Source: a virus
Length of the DNA stretch: 40,015 nt
Virus record (IMG/VR): IMGVR_UViG_3300027852_000088
Span: 1 to 40,015 of that record
Direction: 5' to 3' (one strand)
Part shown: positions 1-5,474 of the stretch, one piece after another
How the letters are laid out: every line of letters begins with the position of its first letter
How positions within the stretch are numbered: the first letter of the stretch is position 1
Translations under genes and position numbers: made by a program
The notes under the pieces: generated by a model
What the model saw: only the letters and a program-made list of their open reading frames with translations
Told to the model about the DNA's origin: nothing
Database searches by the model: none

Positions 1-13
1 GTTAAGAGTCCCC

Positions 14-30
14 TGTCGTCAAAAGCGACA
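14..30. other. Short inverted repeat near left end
   Basis: TGTCG (14-18) and CGACA (26-30) form a 5-bp hairpin with a 7-nt loop. It is followed by a run of eight C at 33-40. No T-run follows, so it is a poor terminator. It could be part of a control region or end structure, but nothing decides this. Confidence 0.3.
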
Positions 31-117
31 CTTCCCCCCCCACTATGCTAGCAATAGCCCATTAACAAATACAGTCATTCGATTTGGTTATTGCGCGCAA
101 TGCGCACCACCCGGATG

Positions 118-186
118 CCTGGCGTGCCCGTCGCCTGGCCGCCTGGCAATGCCCTGGCAATTGTTCGCGTTATCCTGGCGCCTGGC
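118..186 (+). repeat. Cluster of six CCTGGC hexamers in the leader region
   Basis: CCTGGC occurs at 118, 134, 142, 153, 174 and 181, all on the + strand, in DNA where no convincing gene is seen. Nine further + strand copies lie in the genes up to 3116 (596, 692, 865, 1079, 1161, 1811, 2641, 2835, 3111). I found no GCCAGG (reverse copy) before 3250. The 1-349 stretch otherwise holds only AT-rich promoter-like sequence. Confidence 0.6.
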
Positions 187-261
187 GGCATGGTGTTATT
201 ACTTCTATATATAGGCGCGAACTATTAGCCTACTTATATAGTGTTATTTCTCTGTTATTGC

Positions 262-290
262 TTGACGTGTGCGCGCATTGCACATATTCT
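262..290 (+). promoter_or_regulatory. Sigma70-like promoter for the left island operon
   Basis: TTGACG (262-267) and TATTCT (285-290) are separated by exactly 17 bp. The spacer is itself an inverted repeat, TGTGC...GCACA, which could be an operator. A related GC-rich palindrome, TTGCGCGCAA, lies at 91-100. The first well-supported gene begins at 350. Confidence 0.55.
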
Positions 291-314
291 TTGTATCAAG
301 CAATACGAACGCGA

Positions 315-330
315 CTAGGCGCTACCCTAG
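315..330 (+). promoter_or_regulatory. CTAGG hairpin leader, copy 1
   Basis: CTAGG (315-319), a 6-nt loop and CCTAG (326-330) form a hairpin just upstream of the AAGGAG ribosome-binding site (335-340) of the gene at 350. A near-identical hairpin with the same GCGA prefix lies at 913-928 before another gene, which suggests a shared RNA or DNA control site. Confidence 0.5.
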
Positions 331-349
331 ATAGAAGGAGTAAGACACC

Positions 350-496
350 ATGTCAGATTCAAAACGCGCCACAATCAAAGCCACCCTTTCGCAAGGCCTA
401 GTATCGGCTAACAAGGGGAACCCCTTTTGGTCAAAGGCGGACGCAATGAAGGCCTTTAACCTGTTTCACAATAACGCTACTAACAAAGGGGAATAG
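350..496 (+). CDS. Small basic protein of unknown function (48 aa)
   Basis: ATG at 350 follows an AAGGAG site at 8-10 nt spacing, and the frame ends at TAG 494-496. The product is small and lysine-rich, starts MSDSKRATIK and has a central NPFWSKADAMKAF segment. I do not recognise the family. It is the first gene of the rightward island and ends 5 nt before the next start. The good ribosome-binding site and the conserved upstream hairpin are the main support. A longer overlapping frame (84-401) lacks a ribosome-binding site and is not preferred. Confidence 0.6.
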   Translation: MSDSKRATIKATLSQGLVSANKGNPFWSKADAMKAFNLFHNNATNKGE

Positions 497-501
497 ATCT
501 A

Positions 502-906
502 ATGGAGATTGATATAACTACATTCTTTAATAGCATGTGCCCCTCTGATTTGTCCGCCAGTATTGCGGAAATAGGAAGCAATGCGGGCCCGGATACCTGG
601 CAAGCGGCCAAAGATAAAACAGAGCAATATCTATTGCTTGATACCGACGAAAAGCGCACAGCTGCTATAGCCTACTTTTCAGAATTCGGCGCCTGGCATG
701 ATTTGGAAGAATGGCCTACCAGTGAATTAAACGCGCTTCTATTGCAAGACATTGCAGGGACTATGCGCGAGCTCTTGCCAAACTTTGGCGATAGTGCAAG
801 CGCTTGGGACTGGGAGGAATATGAAAACCAGTGCCAAGCCGGCCAAGTATCTGGCGGGCTATTCCCTGGCGACAAAGGGCAAGTATATTTTTACCTCGGA
901 CACTAA
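502..906 (+). CDS. Hypothetical acidic protein (134 aa)
   Basis: ATG at 502 follows closely on the 48-aa gene, with a GGGGAA site upstream. The protein is acidic, soluble-looking and tryptophan-rich. It has the stretch FSEFGAWHDLEEW at about residues 55-67 and a C-terminus with GGLFPGDKGQVYFYLGH. No signal peptide or membrane segment is visible. It recalls small proteins carried on plasmids and phages, but I cannot assign a family. It probably shares a transcript with the genes on both sides. Confidence 0.7.
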   Translation: MEIDITTFFNSMCPSDLSASIAEIGSNAGPDTWQAAKDKTEQYLLLDTDEKRTAAIAYFSEFGAWHDLEEWPTSELNALLLQDIAGTMRELLPNFGDSASAWDWEEYENQCQAGQVSGGLFPGDKGQVYFYLGH

Positions 907-912
907 CCGCGA

Positions 913-928
913 CTAGGCGCACCCCTAG
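913..928 (+). promoter_or_regulatory. CTAGG hairpin leader, copy 2
   Basis: CTAGG (913-917), a 6-nt loop and CCTAG (924-928) are almost identical to copy 1 at 315-330, including the preceding CGCGA. The element sits directly before the AGGAG ribosome-binding site of the gene at 945. Confidence 0.5.
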
Positions 929-944
929 ACAGGAGACCAACACC

Positions 945-1745
945 ATGAAAACTACATTGACTAGCTATTATTTCGACATATCAAAGCCAGCGCAATTGCT
1001 GGACTATGAAAAACTTTGTCTCCGCATGCGGACAAGTAATATAGATTGCTTTGAATCACATGGGCAGGGATCACACTACCTGGCATGGGCCAAAGGCGGA
1101 ATAGAGATAGAAATTGATACCGGGCACATATTCGGCAATCAATGGAATACCGCGCCTATACCTGGCCATTCTGAAAAAGGGCATAGGGTATTTGATTTCG
1201 CACTAGATGCATGCCTGCCAAACAAAAACATAAAGCGCGGGCACTATCTCGAGATCACCGACGACATGCGCGAGATACGGCGCAACACATTGACTTGTGG
1301 GTATTGTGGCCACCAGGAACCCGCGCAAAAGGGTAATGTATTTTGTGACAAATGTTGCGGTAGTGAATATTTAGAGTCGGACAATTACAAGCTATTGCGC
1401 CTATTGCCCGCGGAATCTACTTTTAATGGCGATCGGACGGAATTGTCCGAGGCGGAAAAGGCGCACATTCTGCCATTGATAGAAGCGGCCGCAAAAGAGG
1501 CGCGGGATAAACGCGCGGTAAAGTTGCGTCAATCTATAATCGACGGCCATCACAAAACAGTGCAAAACAGCGCAATTGAGCGAGACGGGCAATTGTGGCT
1601 AATCGACCACGGGCAAAGTATTGATAATTGGATTTATTACAAGCATACCGGCCGTTGGTGTTTTGGGTGGCGTGATCCCGTGCGAGAGGTCCCGGCGATA
1701 GTATGCGAATTCCCCTTTCCCTTTGATATCAAGCGCGCGAGCTAA
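945..1745 (+). CDS. Zinc-ribbon protein of unknown function (266 aa)
   Basis: The start is ATG 945 because AGGAG (931-935) lies 9 nt upstream; an upstream extension to 831 would overlap the previous gene and lacks a site. The N-terminus begins MKTTLTSYYFDISKP. A four-cysteine zinc ribbon lies near residues 121-140, with one CxxC pair in CGYCGH and a second in CDKCC. A basic helix with many K/R residues follows at about 180-205. The C-terminus has two aromatic-rich strands (NWIYYKHTGRWCFGW). The zinc ribbon suggests nucleic-acid or protein binding, but no enzyme motif is visible and no function is assigned. Confidence 0.75.
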   Translation: MKTTLTSYYFDISKPAQLLDYEKLCLRMRTSNIDCFESHGQGSHYLAWAKGGIEIEIDTGHIFGNQWNTAPIPGHSEKGHRVFDFALDACLPNKNIKRGHYLEITDDMREIRRNTLTCGYCGHQEPAQKGNVFCDKCCGSEYLESDNYKLLRLLPAESTFNGDRTELSEAEKAHILPLIEAAAKEARDKRAVKLRQSIIDGHHKTVQNSAIERDGQLWLIDHGQSIDNWIYYKHTGRWCFGWRDPVREVPAIVCEFPFPFDIKRAS

Positions 1746-1759
1746 TAGGAGCAATTGCA

Positions 1760-1954
1760 ATGCAAACATACAAAACAGACGGGCAGTATGATGTCACTTT
1801 GCAATGGATGCCTGGCAAGCATGGGGATTTTTACCGCGTGAAATATGGGGAAGATATCCGCGACACAATCAATTATTCGGACGCGTGCGAATATATAGGC
1901 CAAGCTCTAATGCACGCGTCCGCGTGCGCTGGCGAGTTTAACGAATACGGATAA
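1760..1954 (+). CDS. Hypothetical protein (64 aa)
   Basis: ATG at 1760 has TAGGAG 13 to 8 nt upstream. The protein is small, soluble-looking and slightly acidic, starting MQTYKTDGQYDVTLQW. It is the last gene before the hairpin at 1971-1995, so it probably closes the first sub-operon of the island. I recognise no family. Confidence 0.65.
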   Translation: MQTYKTDGQYDVTLQWMPGKHGDFYRVKYGEDIRDTINYSDACEYIGQALMHASACAGEFNEYG

Positions 1955-1970
1955 TTAGCAGTCCCACACT

Positions 1971-1995
1971 ATAGCCCGTTTTTATAGCGGGCTAT
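1971..1995 (+). terminator. Hairpin, possible terminator
   Basis: ATAGCCCG (1971-1978) pairs perfectly with CGGGCTAT (1988-1995) across a 9-nt T-rich loop. The hairpin lies 16 nt after the stop of the 64-aa gene. The following sequence is only mildly T-rich (GTTGTGT), so it is a weak intrinsic terminator at best and could instead protect the RNA end. No gene is seen from 1955 to 2076. Confidence 0.45.
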
Positions 1996-2076
1996 GTTGT
2001 GTCGTCTGGCACTAGCGGCCGCGCGCTACAGCGGAAATAGATCTGCCCGGAGATGCCCGGGAATGTGAGGTATTAA

Positions 2077-2799
2077 ATGAATATAGGCTATGTGCTATAT
2101 ACGGGCCCGTCATTGATTGACGGAAAACCAATAGCAGTTATTGCCACAATGGCAAGCAACAATGAAAAAACCGGTCTACCAGGTAAACGTAATATGATTC
2201 AAACGTGGATTATACGCACGGACATTGAGCCACACACCGCGCAAAAAACAGGCGCTGATTTTTCAGTGTGCGGGGATTGTATGCATAGGCCAAAAAATGG
2301 CAATACGTGCTATGTAACGACGTTTCAGGCGCCTTTATCAGTTTATCGCGCCTATCATAGGGGCAGCTATTCAAACGACGTTAAACAGTTTTATAGCGAC
2401 ATTAAAAACAGGCGCGTCCGGTTTGGCGCCTATGGGGATCCCGCGGCCGCGCCTGCTAGCCTGTGGCAAACAATAGCGGACAATTGCGCCGGGCATTCTG
2501 GGTATACGCACCAATGGAATAGGCCAGATTTTGATAGGGCACTGCTTAACGTTGTTATGGCTTCCGTGGATAGTCCAGAAGAGGCGGAATTATCCGATTC
2601 TAGATATTTCCGCGTCAAAACGGCAGAATCTACCGCCCTACCTGGCGAAATAGAGTGCCTGTCGGATTCTCGCGGTATGCTGTGCGCGGATTGCCTTTTG
2701 TGTGATGGCGCCGGACGTGGAAAGGGGAAGTCTGTATATATTAACGTGCACGGATCCAAGGCAAACAATTTTAGCGCGGGCATTATCGCCAGCGCATAG
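2077..2799 (+). CDS. Cysteine-motif protein of unknown function (240 aa)
   Basis: ATG at 2077 has TGAGG 10 nt upstream. The protein has a CGDC-x10-C cluster at about residues 67-82 (CGDCMHRPKNGNTCYV), then basic and aromatic segments. A second cluster, CADCLLCDG, lies near residues 207-215. The paired clusters look like metal- or iron-sulfur-binding sites. Proteins with a CGDC...CYV signature and no known role occur in phages and plasmids. It sits upstream of the RHH-like and HTH genes. Enzymatic activity cannot be inferred. Confidence 0.75.
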   Translation: MNIGYVLYTGPSLIDGKPIAVIATMASNNEKTGLPGKRNMIQTWIIRTDIEPHTAQKTGADFSVCGDCMHRPKNGNTCYVTTFQAPLSVYRAYHRGSYSNDVKQFYSDIKNRRVRFGAYGDPAAAPASLWQTIADNCAGHSGYTHQWNRPDFDRALLNVVMASVDSPEEAELSDSRYFRVKTAESTALPGEIECLSDSRGMLCADCLLCDGAGRGKGKSVYINVHGSKANNFSAGIIASA

Positions 2800-2807
2800 G
2801 GTTATTT

Positions 2808-2984
2808 ATGGTAGACAAACAAAACGATACAAAGCCTGGCAAAAAGCCGGGCTCTTTCTTGCACATCGATTGCACGCGCGAGGACAAAACAACGTGGGTG
2901 AATGCCGCGCGCGGGCAAAAGCTTGCCGCGTGGGTAATCGATGCGCTAAATGATGCCGCCAAAAAACAGGGGGATAGCGATTGA
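2808..2984 (+). CDS. Ribbon-helix-helix-like small protein (58 aa)
   Basis: ATG at 2808 lies 8 nt after the previous stop and the frame ends at TGA 2982-2984. After a Lys/Pro-rich N-terminus, the segment SFLHIDCTREDKTTW is followed by NAARGQKLAAWVIDALNDA. This fits the beta-strand, helix, helix pattern of plasmid MobC/CopG-type ribbon-helix-helix proteins. Such proteins bind repeated DNA sites as dimers, and the 23-bp array begins 319 bp downstream. Its stop overlaps the TTG start of the HTH gene (TTGA). The fold is inferred from pattern only. Confidence 0.6.
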   Translation: MVDKQNDTKPGKKPGSFLHIDCTREDKTTWVNAARGQKLAAWVIDALNDAAKKQGDSD

Positions 2985-3190
2985 CCAAGACAAAATCTCC
3001 TAGCCCGCGCTCAATTGTTGCACTACGCAAGCGCATACAAAAGAAAACGGGCGCGGGAATAACGGCCGGGCAGGATACTTGCGCCGACCTTTTGCACACT
3101 AGCAGACGGACCTGGCAACAATGGGAAACAGGCGCGCGCAAAATGCATCCCGCGTTCTGGGAATTGGTACGCCTAAAAGAAAGTGATTAA
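2981..3190 (+). CDS. Small helix-turn-helix regulator (69 aa)
   Basis: The gene starts with TTG overlapping the previous TGA. After a basic N-terminus it carries an XRE-like HTH, with helix 2 in QDTCADLLHTS and the recognition helix in RRTWQQWETGARKMH. The WQQWE-GxRxMHPAFWEL signature is common in small regulators on proteobacterial mobile elements. It is the last gene of the island and lies just before the 23-bp array, so it may regulate the island or bind the array. No inducer-binding domain is present. Confidence 0.7.
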   Translation: MTKTKSPSPRSIVALRKRIQKKTGAGITAGQDTCADLLHTSRRTWQQWETGARKMHPAFWELVRLKESD

Positions 3191-3223
3191 TTGAAACTAT
3201 TGGATAATGCGAGGTAGTAGCCT

Positions 3224-3268
3224 ATGGCAATCTATAAATTAAATCTATGGTTATGGCCAGCACGATAG
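3224..3268 (+). CDS. Possible tiny ORF (14 aa)
   Basis: ATG at 3224 with GAGG at 3211-3214 opens a 14-codon frame, MAIYKLNLWLWPAR, before the array. It may be a leader peptide or chance. The stretch 3191-3485 holds nothing else except the array. Confidence 0.2.
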   Translation: MAIYKLNLWLWPAR

Positions 3269-3302
3269 CGGCCGCCTATGGGGTGCGTTCCAGGGTAGGG
3301 TA

Positions 3303-3486
3303 CTGGAAAAAACCGGAACACCCCACTGGAAAAAACCGGCAGCCCCTACTGGAAAAAACCGGCACGGGGGTGTAGAAAAAACCTGCAGTGCCCACTGGAA
3401 AAAACCGGCAACACCCCATAGAAAAAACCCGGCCGGGGTAGTGGAAAAAACCCAGACCAGGTACCGGAAAAAACCTGCAGTAGCTC
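3303..3486. repeat. Eight-unit array with exact 23-bp period (iteron-like)
   Basis: Units start at 3303, 3326, 3349, 3372, 3395, 3418, 3441 and 3464. Each has a 14-bp conserved part (best form CTGGAAAAAACCGG) and a 9-bp variable, C/G-rich part. The invariant core is GAAAAAACC, a six-A tract flanked by near-symmetric GG and CC. Because 23 is not a multiple of 3, the repeat is not a protein repeat. The last unit ends on the stop codon of the leftward gene at 3486. Candidate roles are replication origin, partition site or operator array. Confidence 0.9.
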
Positions 3487-3872
3487 TAGGCTTGGGCCGC
3501 GGCTCCGGTCTTTGGAGCATCGTCATCACCGGCTGGTTCTTCTGTCTGCTTGGGTTCTGGTTCCTTCTCCACCACCACTTCAGCATTGCGTATTTCCTTC
3601 ATGCGCACCCACTCGCCGCCGACCAACACCTTGTTGCGCTGGTTGTCGTCGTGCAGCAGGTAAATCATGCCGCCATGGGGATCTGGTGTCAGCTCGATGG
3701 GGCCGATAGGCGTGATGGGTGTGGGGCGCAGCGAGTCCGTTGATGCCCAGCCGATGATGGGGAGCATGGAGTATTTCTCCGGTTCATCGACAGGCAGCAC
3801 AGCAACTCGCAGTGCTGGGTTATGGTTTGCGATCATAGTGAACGCGACTTCGATAGATTTCTTGGTAGCCAT
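3486..3872 (-). CDS. Hypothetical protein with acidic disordered tail (128 aa)
   Basis: This is the last gene of the leftward early operon. The N-terminal ~95 residues look globular (MATKKSIEVAFTMIANHN; later GGMIYLLHDDNQRNKVLVGGEW). The remaining ~35 residues are rich in E, P, D and A and probably disordered. Its stop codon is the final base triplet of the 23-bp array boundary. I do not recognise the family; the operon context suggests an early, DNA-metabolism-associated role. Confidence 0.7.
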   Translation of the reverse strand: MATKKSIEVAFTMIANHNPALRVAVLPVDEPEKYSMLPIIGWASTDSLRPTPITPIGPIELTPDPHGGMIYLLHDDNQRNKVLVGGEWVRMKEIRNAEVVVEKEPEPKQTEEPAGDDDAPKTGAAAQA

Positions 3873-3875
3873 GGG

Positions 3876-4238
3876 CTAGTCCTCGTTGGGTAGTTTGAAT
3901 GGGTCAGTGTGCCGCGGTGGCAGTGATCCCGGTTCCTCGATGGGGTAGCCATCCACGCCTATCTGAGGCTTGGACAGCTGGTCGAGTCTGGTGCGCTGGT
4001 TGTGGTGAGACTCACACAGGGTGCGCAGATTATTGATGTCCAGGGACAGCTCCGGGTGCTCTCGCCTGGTCTTGATGTGGTCGACGTGCGGTGATGGCAT
4101 GCCACGTTTCTTGCCGAGGCAGAGGCAACCGCACATTTGGCATCGGTAGTTGTCAATTTTCAGCCGCTGGGCGCGGATTTCCCGCCAGGGCTTGCTGGTG
4201 TAGAACGGGTCACCCCGTTTCTGGCTACGCCGGCTCAC
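3876..4238 (-). CDS. HNH endonuclease (120 aa)
   Basis: The protein shows a complete HNH motif. C33xxC36 forms one zinc half-site, HVDH (51-54) carries the catalytic His, DINNL (about 67-71) supplies the Asn, and LCESHH (74-79) gives the second zinc ligands and final His. The length is usual for phage HNH proteins. Phage HNH nucleases often sit beside terminase genes and assist packaging; here it lies in the early operon, so a packaging role is uncertain. It overlaps the upstream AlpA-like gene by 14 nt. Confidence 0.85.
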   Translation of the reverse strand: MSRRSQKRGDPFYTSKPWREIRAQRLKIDNYRCQMCGCLCLGKKRGMPSPHVDHIKTRREHPELSLDINNLRTLCESHHNQRTRLDQLSKPQIGVDGYPIEEPGSLPPRHTDPFKLPNED

Positions 4239-4440
4239 TGGTACGTCGCTTCTTGAGCAGTTCTATGTAATCCAATACCTCGGCCTTGACCCACATCAGC
4301 GTCCCGCAGGCGTCCCGTACGGGGCGTGGGAAGGCGTCGTCCAGATAACCCATGCGGTAGGTTTTCTTCCGCTCGTAGCCAAGCATGGTGGCCAGCTCGG
4401 TGCGATTGATGAGGATCTGTTCGACGTCCATGCCCTTCAA
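4225..4440 (-). CDS. AlpA/excisionase-like DNA-binding protein (71 aa)
   Basis: The protein has a MerR/AlpA-type winged HTH pattern: INRTELATMLGYERKKTYRM, then FPRPVRD, then MWVKAEVLDYIE. Such proteins act as excisionases or transcription activators of mobile elements. The TTG start at 4440 overlaps the RusA stop (TTGA); an internal ATG at 4431 is an alternative. No integrase partner is visible in this window, so a regulatory role may be likelier than excision. Confidence 0.75.
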   Translation of the reverse strand: MKGMDVEQILINRTELATMLGYERKKTYRMGYLDDAFPRPVRDACGTLMWVKAEVLDYIELLKKRRTSEPA

Positions 4441-4865
4441 CCCATTAAATCCATCTGCGCGTGTTCATATTGCTGGTCTGATATTGGCTTGAGGGTCACC
4501 ACCACCTTCCCAGGTGGCTCCTTCGGGTGCATTCGGATTCGCAGGTCCAGAATCTGGGAGTCGTCATCGTAAATGCCGGCCGTGATTAACAAGCCTCGCT
4601 TGTCTCGCTTCGTGCCGAGCGCGTCCAGGAGGGCCTTTGCGTGGTTGTCGCAGTCTCTTCGCCGGTTACATGGCGGATACAGGTCCAGGGTGCAGGCCAG
4701 TGGTCCGGTGAGCTTGTGGGGTGTATCAGCTACCAGGCACTCATCGATCACCGTCTGACGATATTTCCTGCCCTTTTCCGAGATCAGGGTCCGGGGGCTC
4801 TTGCCTATGACGATGTGGCGCCAGTAGGTATTTGTGGTGGGCGGGAACGGCAGCTCCAGGATCAT
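4437..4865 (-). CDS. rusA: RusA-like Holliday junction resolvase (142 aa)
   Basis: The start at 4865 is chosen because it begins MILELPFPPTTNTYWR, the usual RusA N-terminus, has a GGGAG site 7 nt upstream and overlaps the preceding stop (ATGA). The acidic cluster RRRDCDN, with D71 and D73, and the later YDDDSQ (about 99-104) match the Mg2+-binding aspartates of RusA. The enzyme cuts Holliday junctions symmetrically as a dimer and would resolve recombination intermediates made by the RecE/RecT-type pair encoded to the right. Confidence 0.9.
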   Translation of the reverse strand: MILELPFPPTTNTYWRHIVIGKSPRTLISEKGRKYRQTVIDECLVADTPHKLTGPLACTLDLYPPCNRRRDCDNHAKALLDALGTKRDKRGLLITAGIYDDDSQILDLRIRMHPKEPPGKVVVTLKPISDQQYEHAQMDLMG

Positions 4866-5050
4866 TTTCTGCTCCCAAGCTTGAGACCCTTGAAGATCGG
4901 GTCCTCGGGTGGCTTCTTGCGCTTTGGATGGTAGGCGCCCAGGGTCCACTCAGCAGTCAGCGAGCACATAGGCCTGGGGTTCTTGCTCCAGGGCACGATG
5001 GTCCATGGGTGCAACCGGCGGATCTCCTCGCGCTGCTCTGTGGTAATCAT
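4862..5050 (-). CDS. Hypothetical protein (62 aa)
   Basis: The start at 5050 is chosen for the TGATG overlap with the upstream stop; the product begins MITTEQREEIRRLHPW. It is basic, with a C-terminal KRKKPPEDPIFKGLKLGSRK tail. It ends by ATGA overlap with rusA, so translation is probably coupled. No family is recognised; small basic proteins beside rusA are common in phage replication operons. Confidence 0.6.
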   Translation of the reverse strand: MITTEQREEIRRLHPWTIVPWSKNPRPMCSLTAEWTLGAYHPKRKKPPEDPIFKGLKLGSRK

Positions 5051-5235
5051 CACAGGTTCCCGAAGGTGTTGGGACCAGGATTGATCACCTGGGGAATCCC
5101 CTTCTCGTTGCACTTGAAGCGCTCCTCGGCGGCCTTGCTCAGGTTTGAGGGTATCGCTTTGATCTCACCCCCGCTGGCCAGAAACTTCTCAGTGAGCTGA
5201 TCAATCTCAGCGCGGTCGATGTCGCATTGCTTCAT
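5050..5235 (-). CDS. Hypothetical protein (61 aa)
   Basis: The start at 5235 has AGGAG 9-13 nt upstream and overlaps the previous stop (ATGA). The product starts MKQCDIDRAEIDQLTEKFLASGGEI. The predicted helical N-terminus followed by AIPSNLSKAAEERF suggests a small DNA-binding or adaptor protein, but I assign no family. It is translationally coupled on both sides. Confidence 0.65.
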   Translation of the reverse strand: MKQCDIDRAEIDQLTEKFLASGGEIKAIPSNLSKAAEERFKCNEKGIPQVINPGPNTFGNL

Positions 5236-5474
5236 TTGAATATCTCCTCTTGAGGGTTCTTGTAGAAACACTCGGCGCACTCACCGATCCACTTGAAGAA
5301 TCGGTAGTCAGGGTTGAGCGCACGGCCACCCTTGGGTCCGGTGGTAGAAAACTCGCAGAACGGGCCAATCTTGAATTTGCCTGAGCTCAAGTGCTGGACC
5401 TTTACCAGCAGCAGGGTCACTGGTGCGCCGCAGTTGCATTGGGTAGGTTTCAGTGGCAGGTCGGTGGTTGTCAT
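5232..5474 (-). CDS. Small cysteine-rich, probably zinc-binding protein (80 aa)
   Basis: The sequence begins MTTTDLPLKPTQCNCGAPV and has a CxC pair at residues 13-15, GPFCEF near 37-42 and CAEC near 66-69. Four or five cysteines suggest one zinc site. It lies between the replication initiator and the coupled small genes, with an overlap of 4 nt on each side. Function unknown; a role in replication is inferred only from the operon. Confidence 0.65.
   Translation of the reverse strand: MTTTDLPLKPTQCNCGAPVTLLLVKVQHLSSGKFKIGPFCEFSTTGPKGGRALNPDYRFFKWIGECAECFYKNPQEEIFK

Noticed and set aside
84-401. 105-residue open frame at the left end
   Set aside because: It covers the promoter and hairpin leader, has no ribosome-binding site and overlaps the better supported gene at 350.
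3303-3486. CRISPR-like array
   Set aside because: The repeats are 14 bp and the variable parts only 9 bp, far too short, and no cas gene is present.
3251-3586. Open frame on the - strand with repeated GFF-like residues
   Set aside because: It is produced by the 23-bp array being open by chance; the period is not a multiple of 3, so residues drift, and no ribosome-binding site is seen.
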